Shown: piece after piece, positions 32,497 through 43,809 of the stretch | Layout of the letters: every line of letters begins with the position of its first letter | How positions within the stretch are numbered: position 1 is the stretch's first letter | Assembly (NCBI GenBank): GCA_036925085.1 | Contig: JAUPFP010000016.1 | Location: forward strand, 3,925,903-3,989,902 | Direction of reading: 5' to 3' | DNA length: 64,000 bases | DNA from: Brachycybe producta | Taxonomy: Eukaryota; Arthropoda; Diplopoda; Playtdesmida; Andrognathidae | Position numbers and translations under genes: made by a program | Notes under the pieces: model-generated | Told to the model about the DNA's origin: nothing | The model's database searches: none | The model's input: the letters and a program-made list of their open reading frames with translations, nothing else

Positions 32497-35400
32497 TTAA
32501 TTGTCTTCCGTTGTTTTAGGTCCGATCTGTCTTTGTTTAATGGCCGCTCTTATTTCGGCGATTAAGGCGTTGTAAGCTTCTTGTTGGTTGTTATTCGGTG
32601 CATCTAGTAAAAACAAAAGATGTTGAATTTGTTGGGTTCTCAATGAAAAGGGGTGGGGGCGTGACCAACTAAAACCCATATTACACAAGCAATTTTTCGT
32701 GCTATAAGGCCCGTAGCAAATTAGGCAACAAAATGAGCTTGTAACCAGCAACAGTCTCCAGAGACTGTTGCTGGTGATGCTACACTAGCGCCACCACTGC
32801 AGTTGCAGGCACCAAAATGGTTGCTTGCAACAGTAGCAGGTGGATGTTGCCTCTGCTCAGTATAGTGAGCAGAGGGAACAAGCAACCATTGTGTGCCAGC
32901 AACTACTTTCTTGTCACGTGATCATAATTCGGTTGCTGGTTGCTCGCTCCTTTGGTTCCCTAATTTGCGCCAGGCCTTAGACCGGCCCTAGACGTAGGCT
33001 TTCCACCTGTGGAGGACAGTCCACCATTCGGAAGAACTGTCCTCTGGTCAGAACCATCCTCCACGAACCTATTTAAGTTTTTGTACAATTTATTGTGTAG
33101 AGGACATTTTTGCCTTCGTGGAGGACGGTCCTGGTCTGAGGACATTTCCTCCGAATGGTGGACTGTCCTCCACAAAGGAGGAAAGGTGGCAAGCCTACCT
33201 AGACGTAAATGTTTAACTGTAGATGTCTACCATTCTATGGCGCGCAGTTCATGACAAAAATACCCCCGAATTAGTGACACCATAAATTGAATCAGTGACA
33301 ACAAAAAATGAATTTGGGATCACTAATTAGGAGTATTTTTTGACATATGGCGTAGAATGTTAGATGATCAATTGTGACCTGTCTATTATTTTGAGTTTTC
33401 TATTAAAATTTTGTGAGTGGTAGCATCTCATTTTGATAAGCTAAAATTGATCGTTTGTATCCAGCTAAGGAATGTAGAAAAAAAAAACCCCACAAAAGAT
33501 AAGTTTATGGTGTTGAAACAGGAAATGGAGAAAAGCCTACAGACTTCCATCGAAAACGATAGAAAAGCTGAGTAATGTTTCCCATATAGGATGGGAAATA
33601 AAAATGATCTATAGGCAGTTCCAACAAAGTAGTAAATTGACTAAAATTTCTGCAGTATTTTGGTAATTATAGTCTGGACGTGTTTTTTTCTTTTCTTGTA
33701 ACTTTTTAAGATTGTCTCAGCTGTTGGGTCTTTTGTTGTAATGTGTACCCAGCTTTTAGTACAGCGTGACTTGACGCTTGATGAATTTTTACTGCGTGTA
33801 CTAGCGTCTTTAATAAGTCAATAATATTGAAGTCTTGATTAGTTTGGGTATTTTAACGTATCATCAAGTGGTGATTGTCAAATAGTTATTTTAAATTGAG
33901 GAGACTCAAAGAGGTTTCATGAAGAACCAGTTTTTAAGAATTTGAATGCTTAACATTTGTGGGAGGCAAATATTCGGCACGTCATGAGATGTTATCTATT
34001 CAAATTGGAGGTGGGGGTTTGAAAATGAAATTGTTTTTGTTTCTTACCTGGTGACAAATGGGTTATTTCTTTGACTTTATTTTTTGGTACTGGAGAAGCG
34101 TGTGGGGGTGAAATAGATGGTAATGATCCCATAGAAGGAACCGGTGAACCACATGGTGATTGTCTCTGAAATTTCAACAGAAAAAAATAGAATTTATTAC
34201 TTTTATAGGAGGGTAACGTTCCGTTGGTCTCGTTTGAGGGGGAATAATGATTTTTAAATGATTTTTTTCTTCTTCTAGCTTTTATTTGTATTTTCGTTAC
34301 ATTTAAAAAAATTCTGAAATTTCTGGTAGTCTTCAGATTTTTATTTTAGCCTTTAATTTTCTGAAATCTTGATGTTTTCATTTCGGTTTAAGTTTTTAGA
34401 AGTGAACAGTAAATACTGTACTTTTACAGAACTTTCAAAATAAAAAAGTAGTGTTTTAGAAACTAGAAGAGTAAGGGGAAGCATTTCACACGTATAATAA
34501 AATTCCACAGAATTTCACTTTTTAATTAATTTTACTAGTAGAAATGCTATTTATCTTTATAGTGCAATGGGCCATATAGAAATATTCTGCTTTTTTAAAT
34601 TCTGTTTCGAATTTTTGCTGGTTTTTCATCATGTGTGATTCTACCAAGTCGTTCACTTTGAGGGGGGGGGGGGGGGGGTTTAATTGATAAGTTGATAACT
34701 AAAAAACAAGATAAATTTTAATCTCTATAAGAAGTTTTAAAACAGCTCAAAATTTTAAGGAAATCTGTTAGTGGAGTGTCTGTTACTAGTAGTTTTCTTT
34801 AATTTGTTTATAAAACGCGATTATTCCTTTTCTTGTATATATTTTTAAAGTAATAATTCTTGGGTACCCTTTTTTGCAGTGTTGGGTAGCAATTTGCTAA
34901 AAGTAATGAATTACTGTAATTAAATTACTTTTTCAAGTAATTTATTGCATTATTTCTGAAACTATAATTGTAATTATCTTGTGAGAAATGCAAATTACTT
35001 CCAATTTTGCTTTGCAATTGAATTTGTTTTTAAAACTTTTAAAACTTTTTAATTTGTAATTAGTATTAATTACTTTTTCTTAATGAAAGTGCAATTTAAA
35101 TTTCTTTTTAATTACTTCAATTATGCAATTGAATTAACGTTTTTTAAGTAATCAGATTGATGATGCTGATGCATTTCTTTTTTGTCAAGCTTTGAGAAAT
35201 TTGAGTAATTGTAATTAAATTTAAATTTTTCATTGTTGTAATCAGTAATGTAGTTAGTTTTGAAAAGTAATTTGTCTTAACACTGCTTTCTGGGTGGTTT
35301 ATAAGGTGGTTAAAATTGGTTTTCACCTTAAGACAGAGACAAGAGCAAGTGGTGCCACACGATGAATTCTGCCTGTGTTTTGAATTTGGGACTTCAACCA

Positions 35401-38294
35401 CAATTTTAGGTGGTGGGTCTTTACAAGAGGGTGGTGGAGGTGGTGTACGCATAGTGTGGCGTTGCTTCTCGATCAGAGCCGGAGAAAGACGTTTACGAAT
35501 ACAGCGATCGACCGTGGCCGACTTGGATGCCATGTTCGAAGTATTTGGTTGTTTTCTACGTTTCTGTTCTACAATAAGCTCTCTTTCCATTTTCATCTGT
35601 GGTTCCACAGTCAACTGTGTGGTCTTCATCGTAACTTTCTTTTTTCTCGATGCCATCGTTGCAGTATCGATCTTTCTGGCCTCTTTGTTGTTTTTTATCA
35701 GAGGTTCCGTATTATTGGAAGGTTCGAAAGTGGATAGACAACGACGGACTCTTGGTCCCAAAGTGGAAGTGTGAATGTCGCTACGGGCGACGACGTTCGA
35801 CTGTTCGATACGTTGAACCGGTGGAGTAACCGGAGGTGGAGGAGGTTTAAAAACGGGAGGATCGTCTTCGATTCCTTCAATACTTCCTTCTTTAAGCATT
35901 TTTCTTATTTCTCTAAAGGCTTTATTTGAATCTGGAGATGTGATCATGTTTCCATTGTTTTCTTCTAGCTCGGGAGTGTTTGTTTTTGTTACTTGAACAC
36001 CGATGCTAACACCTTCCGATCCACTTCTCGGACGAGTGACATTTCTCTTCAGTTCGGTTTCTTCCTCCTCTTCCGTTTGAATGGCCACCGATGACTGACT
36101 TCTGGAATATGGCCAACTACTTCTCATTGGAAGTCTGTGCGTTGCCTCTTCGAATGACGATACTTCTGTGAAGGAAGTTTCGGCCATCAGTTCTTGCGTG
36201 AGTTCGGAAATGTAATTGAGCAGTTCAGTGCACACGTCCAACCTCTTATGGCGTCTCGGTAAAGTTGCGTTGATTTGCCGGTGATAATAACTAGACTTTC
36301 TGGCCTTCTCATGGTCCAGTGGTCGGAGTAATGTTGTTGTTGGCGTGTGGCTTGACGTACTTAAACAAGTGTTTGGGTTTCTTTTTGGAATGGGTGGAGG
36401 TGGCTTTCTTTTCGAAAGGTTCTGGATTGTAATTACAAAAAAAAAAAACCAAGTGATGATACGATTTTTTTTAGTTATTATTTAGGTAAAAAGTGAAATT
36501 GCAACAAATTAGTGTTACGAATGAGATAATCGTATTATAAAATATTTTTTGGACACGGTCAGTAGGATAACAATGAGAACACTTTTTTTTCAAAGCAAAT
36601 TTCGAAAGAATTTTTAAGGTTTTTTTGTTAAACTAGAAGTGTAAATGAAGCTTTACTGATTGTTTTTTTTTTTGTAATTTTATCTTTCAAATTATACTTT
36701 TTTATGACAGGTTGTTGAATTTATTTCTCTACAATTTTTCATTTTTATTGTTCAGTTTTAAGAAAATAATGACCATTTTAAAATTTTAATAAGAAATTTA
36801 TTTTTAATTGATAATAATCATAAAAAAACATTTCTGCATCTTAAGTTTACTCTTCTAGTATCATGTAAATCTTGAAATTATTATGACATCTTTTGAAAAA
36901 ACGTTCTGATTGTTTTATGTGCAACTGCATAAATAGAAATAGTGGATGGAATCATAGTAAGATAAAATTCAAGGGGAGGATCATTAAAGAAAGATAAGAC
37001 TGCCATATGACAATAAATTGTCATATCTAACTTATAACCTTTTTGACAGTCACAAAAGCAAATTACACAATATTTCATCCATTCATTTCAATATATCATT
37101 TCATATTATCATGTGACAAAATTTTGTCACATGACTGCCATTGACTGGTGTACAGGGGTCTCATTACAGAAATTCATAAAATTGTGACAATCATACCTTA
37201 TGATGTCACTTTTTGTGTGATATTATTTTATAACTATCATATTGTGTTGTATACAAGCCAACGGCGGTCATATGACGATATTTCTCATAATAATATTTTG
37301 TAATTTGCATTTGTAACGATTAAAGATAATGAGCTAGATAGGACAATTTACTGTCATAAGAAACCCGTTGAATAATAATGACACTCCAGAATATTATGCT
37401 AATCATGAAAGGAGTGACATCATAATTTATGATTGTCACAATATTAGGATTTTTTTATGGGATGAAAGCTTAGAAATCTTTCATAGTCTGGTTACATAAG
37501 ATTTTATAGGTTGATCGTTTAAGCTTAGCTTTATTTTAAGCAACAATGTTTGAAATTGTTTTAAGAATGTAAATTTTGTAGGTGGATTTGACCATGCGGC
37601 CATCTTTTTAAGATGGCTTATGATCAGCTGATTTTTGAACTTTGATTATTCTGTTTTTCAGGAACAAACTTAAGAGAAACTGGGGAAGTGTTTTAGAGAC
37701 TAGAAGGGTAGCTGAATGATTTAATGGCATTTTTGTGTTTGATATCTTTCAAAGTAAACATTTTACAAACAAGCTTATTTTAAAATATATCAACATGAAA
37801 ATACCCTTAAGTGATTCAGCTGCCTTTCTAGTTTCTAAAACACTTTCAAGTTTCTCTTAATTTTGCTTCTGAAATCCAGATTAACCATAATGCAAAAGGC
37901 ATTTTAAAACAAGCTTAAGTAGACTAAATGGTAATTGTTGTTTTTAAAATTCTAAATTAAAGATGGATGAATTCATCTTCTTTACCTCCTTTTCCATTGA
38001 GTTGCTACTGGCTTTAAAACTAGACTACGAAGAGTCTTCCCGTCTTTCGTTTTTATATGTAATCAGTTATAATCACTGTGCAAAAAAATCGTCCTAATTA
38101 ACCACAGCAGTTAAATGAAATTCAACAATTAAGCAAAATGTTTAAGGAATTTTGAAATAATTTCAAAATTCTTCATTTTTTTTCACATTGTGCAGACAAG
38201 CGAAAAGATCATTTTCATTTAAAATTAGCTTATGAAAGAATTTCAAGATTTAATTAAAACTAGAAAAATAAATGAAAATGCTTAGTATATTTTC

Positions 38295-38325
<31 letters not shown>

Positions 38326-38632
38326 TTAAAATACGCTTTTTGCGCCTGTTTTAAAATGGCGAAATTTACGTTTAAGAGAGCCATCTTTAATTATTTTAAA
38401 ATAAAAATGAAAATTGTACATTTTTTTAAAAAAAAATTACCATCAAAAGATGAACTTTCCTAAGGTTTTCAATTTGAAATATATCTTTTAAATTATTTCA
38501 CGAGTTATTTCGAAAAACGGTTCTGCACAATATTGAAAAATAAAAGATTTTTTTGTGCCAACAATAAACATGCATAATAATAATTATGTAAATTTAATAT
38601 AATGTATGTATATATACCGTGATAGAATCCAT
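32497..38632 (-). CDS. Unrecognised proline-rich protein
   Basis: Four exons (38618-38632, 35327-36421, 34048-34165, 32497-32603) join in frame to 444 residues. The first coding exon is only MDSIT; its call rests on a clean donor and on phase. Visible features: KRKPPPPIPKRNP near the N-terminus, a possible helix VCTELLNYISELTQELMAE, two similar strings SVAIQTEEE and SIGVQVTK that resemble dynein light chain LC8 ligands, a PPVFKPPPPPVTPPV run, a basic stretch SRKKKVTMKT, RTPPPPPSCKDPPP, a cysteine cluster TTCSCLCLK, a serine/proline stretch in exon 3, and an amphipathic end AYNALIAEIRAAIKQRQIG, vaguely like an actin-binding WH2 helix. No enzyme domain. It looks like a cytoskeletal or signalling scaffold, but I do not know the family. 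Confidence 0.7.
32705..32979. repeat. Complex foldback with an inner perfect palindrome
   Basis: Outer arms: aaggcccgtagcaaattagg against ccctaatttgcgccaggcc. Inside, accagcaacagtctcc / ggagactgttgctggt (about 32743-32774) is an exact palindrome, and caccaaaatggttgcttg pairs with caagcaaccattgtg. It lies in the last intron of the proline-rich gene, 100 bases from its last exon. Confidence 0.75.
32995..33197. mobile_element. hAT-like foldback MITE with 8-bp target duplication
   Basis: CCTAGACG at 32987-32994 recurs at 33198-33205. The 203-base element has long inverted arms: TAGGCTTTCCACC against GGTGGCAAGCCTA, then tgtggaggacagtccacca / ttcgg against ccgaatggtggactgtcctc. The 8-bp duplication points to hAT. 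Its insertion site, ggccctagacgtaa...gtttaact, matches the terminus of the element at 45749-45932, so it landed in an older repeat. Confidence 0.85.
34870..35290. repeat. AAGTAATTAC-rich element with CAGTGTT-like ends, extending to the exon border
   Basis: Starts cagtgttgggtagcaattt (34878) and ends aagtaatttgtcttaacactg (35284). Between them the strings aattact and gtaatt recur many times in both orientations. Such ends and internal repetition are seen in some hAT-derived elements. It ends about 40 bases from exon 2 of the proline-rich gene. Confidence 0.6.
36975..37225. repeat. Dispersed repeat D, copy 1
   Basis: Landmarks: 'aagactgccatatgacaa', 'taaattgtcatatctaactt', 'agcaaattacacaatattt', 'ttgactggtgtacag' and 'gtgacaatcat'. 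The same ordered landmarks occur in the copies at 37255-37470 (inverted) and 47030-47240. There are no long terminal inverted arms, so this is a different kind of element from families A and B. Confidence 0.7.
37255..37470. repeat. Dispersed repeat D, copy 2, inverted
   Basis: On the reverse strand it reads 'cttatgacagtaaattgtcc', 'atgcaaattacaaaatatta', 'cgtcatatgaccgcc' and 'gtatgattgtcac', matching copies 1 and 3 in order. Copies 1 and 2 face each other around about 37230 and could form a large hairpin. Confidence 0.65.
37600..37920. repeat. Family A foldback element, well preserved
   Basis: Left end tttaagatggcttatgatcagctg, arm core 'agactagaagggtagctgaa'; right arm 'aatatatcaacatgaaaat', 'cccttaagtgattcagctgc', 'ctttctagtttctaaaacac' and 'gtttctcttaattttgctt'. 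One of the clearest full copies. It lies in intron 1 of the proline-rich gene. Confidence 0.75.
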
Positions 38633-40044
38633 AAAAATGTGTCCGAAAATAAGACGAGGAAAAACTTCATCTGGACTTATTTGCACGGTTTAATGGGTAA
38701 ATGCTTCGAGGCCCGTGCAGTAATCGTTGATAATGATGTTATATGTTATTAAACTTATTAATAAATAGTATGCAGGTTCGGAAAAGACGATGATTTACAA
38801 TGGTAATAATTTTCACATTGTGATTCAGGCTTCTTATTTTTTGGCGTTAAAAAATTACGATACTTATTTTTCTGTAAAATATTTCAATGTTTACTAAAGA
38901 ACATGTAGGAAAAGAAGAGGAAGAAGAAAAAAATTGTGTAACTACGATGCAGGTCGACGAAATATCGGCTAAATGTCTCGACGCATGCTCTATATAGTTG
39001 AAATTATTGATTTTTCAATTGTTTCTATCTCCATAGCATCATCGGATTCTCGATTCAGCGCAATTTGTGTCAGCCTACTTTTTTTTTATTTTTCCTTCTC
39101 TAAAGAGCACTTTTCACGGCAACCTTTTAATATTATTTTGAACATCACCTAGATTCAGGGTTTTTTGTTCATTTTTTTTATTATTATTATCATAAGTTGA
39201 TCTTGGTAATCTGAATACGAACACAAACATGAAAATTGTCATATCGAGATCTTTTCCGTATTTACGAAAAAGGTTGCATGAAGTCATCTTTAAATTTATG
39301 GACGCCGTTAGAATAAATAATAAATATCTGTTTATTGATCGGAAAGTTAGGTTAATTTTCAAGAGGCAAAATTCGAAAACAAAAAAGCATATTTTAAAAA
39401 ATGTAACTGATGTTACATTTATTTTATAAGTGGACAGTTACTTTTCAAAAATAACTAATCTTAGTACAATTTTATTATTTTTGAAAGGAACTTTTAATAC
39501 GGTAGTTACAATTATGTTATAAATTAACTGGGATCTGGTCGAAAGTTACACTGTATAGTTACATTTAAAGTAACTAATGGCATACTCTACACAATTAACT
39601 AAAGTTGCAGTTACTCTACAAAAGTTAATACAGTTGCATGTATTTTTTTTATTAAAAATCAAATACTGTAGTTAAGTTTTATTAATTTTTATTTAAAATG
39701 TTTAAAAAGTAACTGCAATTATTTCTAAAAGGAGTTTATGTGGCAATTGCCTTTTTTAATTTTCACAATTTAAATTAAAAGTCAGCGATTAAATAAAATA
39801 ACAATCAAAGAAATCGTAAGAGCCACAAGTTCGTAATTACTTAATCCAATATTTGCATAAATACTAAAAAAATTCAAATATTTTAATTTGAATTTTTTTA
39901 GTATTTATGCAAAAATTGGTGTTATATTTAAAAAAAATCTTTTGAAAGTCAATGAAGAACAAGCAAAAAATAGTGAAAAATACACAATTTGGCAAAACAC
40001 TTTTATTGCAATTAGATTACAAATAACTTGATTGTTACGATCGC
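38633..40044. other. Intergenic region upstream of the proline-rich gene
   Basis: Should contain the promoter and any untranslated first exon of the proline-rich gene and the 3' end of NUDT9 (TTTATT, minus-strand AATAAA, at 40002-40007). The stretch about 39395-39720 is rich in repeated gtaact/agttac strings in both orientations, similar in style to the element at 34870. No gene is recognised. Confidence 0.45.
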
Positions 40045-43001
40045 TCACCAGTGTGCTTTATGAAATTGAACAACCTTTTCCAAAAAGTGGATGTGGCTCG
40101 CGTACAGCTTCAGGCTTTGATCAATGTCCATCCATCGAACTTTGGCTGCGTCGTCACCAGCACACAAGTTAAAACGTCCTACTACCGATCCCTCCTCATC
40201 ATGGAAATTCATGGCCACTGTCTCCATCCAAGAGTTATCGGTGTTACGAGGATCATCAACGTATCCTTTATAAACCTGTAACGAAATAATAATGAACACT
40301 TAGCAATCTCATTCCTTTCAAATCGAATTTTTACGACGTTAAAAACCTCTTTTCCTTTAGAGAAGAACTGTTTGAGTTGTTCGTGTAACTCTGTTCGCCG
40401 TTCCGAATCCATTTCGATCGAATTCATCGCTTCTTCTTCGAATTCACGCTGTAGAGTTTTACTCACTACCTCTCCAGGATCGACCATTCCCTATAAAGGG
40501 AAGAGAAATAGAACAAGATCAGAATCGAAAGATTCTTTTCGATCTATCGAGAAGGTAAAATTCCAGTTACGCCCGGTAAAGCCCATTCTTTAGTGTCTCT
40601 TCTTTGAATTGCAACGAATTGAAGAATTGGTAGATTAGTTTCTTCGTGAAGACGAACGGTTTCATTCTCTTTAACTCTCTTCCATCTTTAAAGTAAAAAG
40701 AGAAAAGTCGTTTTATTTTGTCTCTAGACACGATGTAGAGAAAATAATTGAAGATGCTTTTTTGAAGCACAACTCCTGAATTAATTTCATGATTTATAGG
40801 GTAAAATATTGAGCTAATTAAGAGGATGGATGGTAGATGGCCTTGAAACCAGTAAAATAAATCTTGGTTTCTTATATCTGACTGAACTCGACTTGCATTT
40901 TGTCTTTTTTAACCTTTCTGCCCCCTCTCCCAATCTCATATATTAATTCTCACTGAGTCAAAACTTAAATCTAGTTGAACACATCAATACCAACGTTTAA
41001 AATTCCAAAATTACTTCCATAAAATAGCCGCAGTCCATATCAATGCACAGAAAAAAAATTCATGATCGAATGTTTAAAAATAAACTTTTTTACAGCATTT
41101 TTTAAAGATGGTCACCGTTTTATTTTTCTTTTCTTCTGGATTTGTGAAAAAATGCATATATAATCATTTATACGAGCGTAAACAGCCGTAAAAAGTTTAT
41201 TTTAAAAGATATCAACATGTAAATTACCCTCTATGATTCAGTTACTCTTTCAGTTTCTAAAACAGTTTCAAGTTTGTTTGGATTTTTTTAAAAAAAAAAA
41301 AAGTCGTTTTCGACAAATGATATTAAATATTAATTAATAGTAACTCTGTATTATTAATTAATATTGCTCTGATTAAGTATACACCACTTACGTTAGACGA
41401 ATGATCATTTCAAAACTTCCATAAAAAGGTTATTTTAAAAGTAGAACGCCGAATCGTCGCTAACTGTTAATAAAAATCATTTTCATCGTAGAACTACTGG
41501 TTCTATGATGGGCTATGATGTATTTGTGACCATTTTCATCACAAATTCTACTTTAAACTTCACTGGTCAAATATATTAATGTTTCATTTTTTCGTTATTT
41601 TAAAAGTTATCATTGTTTCAAATGAATCTTTGGAATTCTTTTGTAAAATTCAAACTGGACCTATAATTAATCGTTTTGCCACACCCCGCTACAATGAAAA
41701 ACCCTCTTAACTCAAACTACAGAAGAAGCCTCTCAAAGAGACCTTGTTACGATGGGATCTGCAGCATGATTTGGACCCCAACGACCAAGGACACCTCTTC
41801 CTTGAAGTCCAGTTCGTCCGATAGGATTTCTAAAAAGATAAATAAAGCTTTTTAAGTTACTCACGAGAAGGTTTCATATCGTTCATACCTTTTTTTTTTT
41901 TACCTTGGAATGTTGTTTATTATTTCGTAAGGACTCTGTTGGTGGCTACGACGATCAACTAGATCGACGTCATCCAAACAGTTCCACTTCGGATGAAATT
42001 TTGGATTTCTGTAATTGACGAACAGGTTCGAGGCTGTAAGTATTATCAACCGGATGCATTAAGTGATGGATTAAGTTTACGATATGTCTGAATCCGCCCA
42101 CGGTTTATTCATTGCAGATGTCGAGGTGTATGTTGGTGGGTCGTATTCGTTCCATTCGACGTCCCAGGACACTTTATCATTCGGAACTGTTTGTCGCGAG
42201 ATCGTTGATTGTGGATACACGGTACCATTACGACATTTCTCGTGTGACATCATAACCTAAAAACGTCAGAAAACGTACATATTTTAATGTTGTTTTTCCC
42301 CCACAAAACCTTCGAGTTAAGTGTTTGGTTCTCAACGTTTCTATGAGCTAGGGCCACAGAATAATTTTAACTACATAATTATGAATAAAAATGTTTTAAT
42401 AATTTAATGAAGTTCGAATATATAAATTTTGTTAGAAACTAGAATAGCAGGTCAATGCATTAAAGTTATTTTCATGTCGTTTATCTTTTTAAAAAATAAA
42501 CTTGTTAATACATTTTGAATATTTTTGTTAATTATCAGTTTACACTTTAAAGCCCGGTTCAGACCATGACCTTAACGCAGGTCAAAGCAAGCTCGCTCTC
42601 AATTGCGCCAGTGCAGAACGGTTCAGTTTAAACAGTGCACAAGCTTGTGCATTGCTTAAACTGAACCGTTCTGCACGTGTGCAAATGACAGCGAGCTTGC
42701 TTTGACCTACGGTTAAAGTCATGGTCTGAACAAGCCTGATCCGCCCCCTTTTTTTTTTTTTTGTTAAAATTTGATAAAAGGTTGTTTTCTGTGTTAAATT
42801 TACTTTTCTAGTTTCTAAGTAATTTTCAGTTGCTTCTAAATAACTGAAAGAAAGTTCAATCCGTGTTGACATGCGTGGGCCACAAGTTGAGAACCACTGA
42901 GGGCCGCTCACATTTACTCCTTGTAAACGTCTAGTTGTGATTTGATTGTAAATTGACTTTGACGACGATATACGAAGAAATTGACGAAGAAATGCAACCA
43001 T
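40045..43001 (-). CDS. NUDT9: ADP-ribose pyrophosphatase, mitochondrial
   Basis: Seven exons (42918-43001, 42081-42256, 41904-42008, 41743-41829, 40571-40685, 40347-40490, 40045-40275) give 313 residues (human 350). NUDT9 hydrolyses ADP-ribose to AMP and ribose 5-phosphate. Exon 1 encodes [16 protein letters not shown] and more, with several Arg/Lys and no acidic residue, a good mitochondrial targeting peptide. Then come [40 protein letters not shown], and the Nudix box GX5EX7REUXEE at residues 190-209 (G190, E196, R204, E205, E208, E209), ending [18 protein letters not shown] and [13 protein letters not shown]. The trailing Gly of the general Nudix signature is absent, as in other NUDT9 proteins. 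Intron 1 carries a hAT-like element with another foldback inside it. Confidence 0.95.
41035..41300. repeat. Family A right half and AT-rich remnant in NUDT9 intron 4
   Basis: 'gtttattttaaaagatatc', 'aacatgtaaattaccct', 'tgattcagttactctttcag' and 'tttctaaaacagtttcaag' mark the right half; the left half is degenerate. The rest of this intron (to 41742) has no other feature I can name. Confidence 0.6.
42320..42899. mobile_element. hAT-like element in NUDT9 intron 1, with nested insertions
   Basis: The right end, read outward, is CAGTGGTTCTCAACTTGTGG, a terminus widely seen in hAT elements; the left end, gtgtttggttctcaacg / tatgagctagggccacag, is a diverged inverted copy. No 8-bp duplication could be recognised. 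Inside are a foldback (42551-42735) and family A fragments (about 42420-42480 and 42790-42830). Confidence 0.65.
42551..42735. repeat. Foldback element nested in the NUDT9 intron 1 element
   Basis: Arms run almost the full length: ggttcagaccatgacctta / aggtcaaagcaagctcgct against agcgagcttgctttgacct / aagtcatggtctgaac, and inner gtgcagaacggttcagttt against aaactgaaccgttctgcac. The centre is gcacaagcttgtgc. The transcript through here would be one long hairpin. Confidence 0.85.
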
Positions 43002-43809
43002 AGAGGTGAAAATTGAAGCTGTAATTCACATTATCTTGTTATACGTTTCAAAAACAAATCCATGGATTGCTAATTTGCTACTCACTATTGTAATTCTACG
43101 TTCATTGGATTACTGTTCTAAGTGTACTTCATCCTTGGATGACAAGTAGTGGATTTCATTACGGAACGCACGTTCTATCAATGTATATCTGTCGCATTCA
43201 AAGAAGAAACTTGTGACGTCACAGAGGTAGCTGTAATTTAATTTGCGATTGTGTCATTATAGGTTATAGAGAGGCGACGACATTAAACGTTCCTAATAGT
43301 TTAAATGAAATTATTTCGTTATTAGCCATTTTTTATTAGACAAAATAAAGGAAGTTTAAATTTTGGTCAACCCTTCTGACGTCAGAAGTTTCTTTTTTAT
43401 GATCAGGTAGGTATATGAATAAGTATTTGGATTTTCTCACAGTACTTTGTAGTCCTAAAGTGACGTCATAAACGCTCCTCGTGACTGAGGCTATTATTGA
43501 ATTCTCTCTCGTATTGCTTTAGGCAATGAATCAATGATGCCGCAGTTCTCTTGGAAGTAGCCTCTACGAGATACCTCAAGAACAGCTGTTTTGTTCATGA
43601 CTTGTGTTCTGTTGTATAGGTATATTGTCACTAGATGGCGTTAGTTATCTTGAAAAGTGAATTTTAATTTTTAGCTGGAAATATTTTTTGTTATAGAAAC
43701 AGGTGAAAATAGAAAATACGTATTAAAATATGTGCGTTTATTTATTGAAATGACTTATTTTCTTTATTGTTTTTTTCAGATTAAGCTTCTGATGACCTGT
43801 ACGTGATAA
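43002..43809. promoter_or_regulatory. Divergent region NUDT9/UBAC2 with a UBAC2 5' leader intron
   Basis: Start codons are 808 bases apart and divergent. A pyrimidine tract ending in TTTCAG at about 43780 precedes ATTAAGCTTC, so the UBAC2 leader is probably spliced, with its first exon somewhere upstream. Nothing else is recognised. Confidence 0.45.

Noticed and set aside
33009-33254. Open frames on both strands of about 70-80 codons
   Set aside because: They lie within the hAT-like foldback and mirror each other because of its inverted arms.
35316-35774. 152-codon plus-strand open frame
   Set aside because: It is antisense to the large exon of the proline-rich gene; the minus frame has the more protein-like composition and proper splice borders.
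39114-39429. Overlapping open frames of 66 and 82 codons on opposite strands
   Set aside because: They are mutual shadows in AT-rich DNA; neither has convincing splice sites or homology that I recognise.
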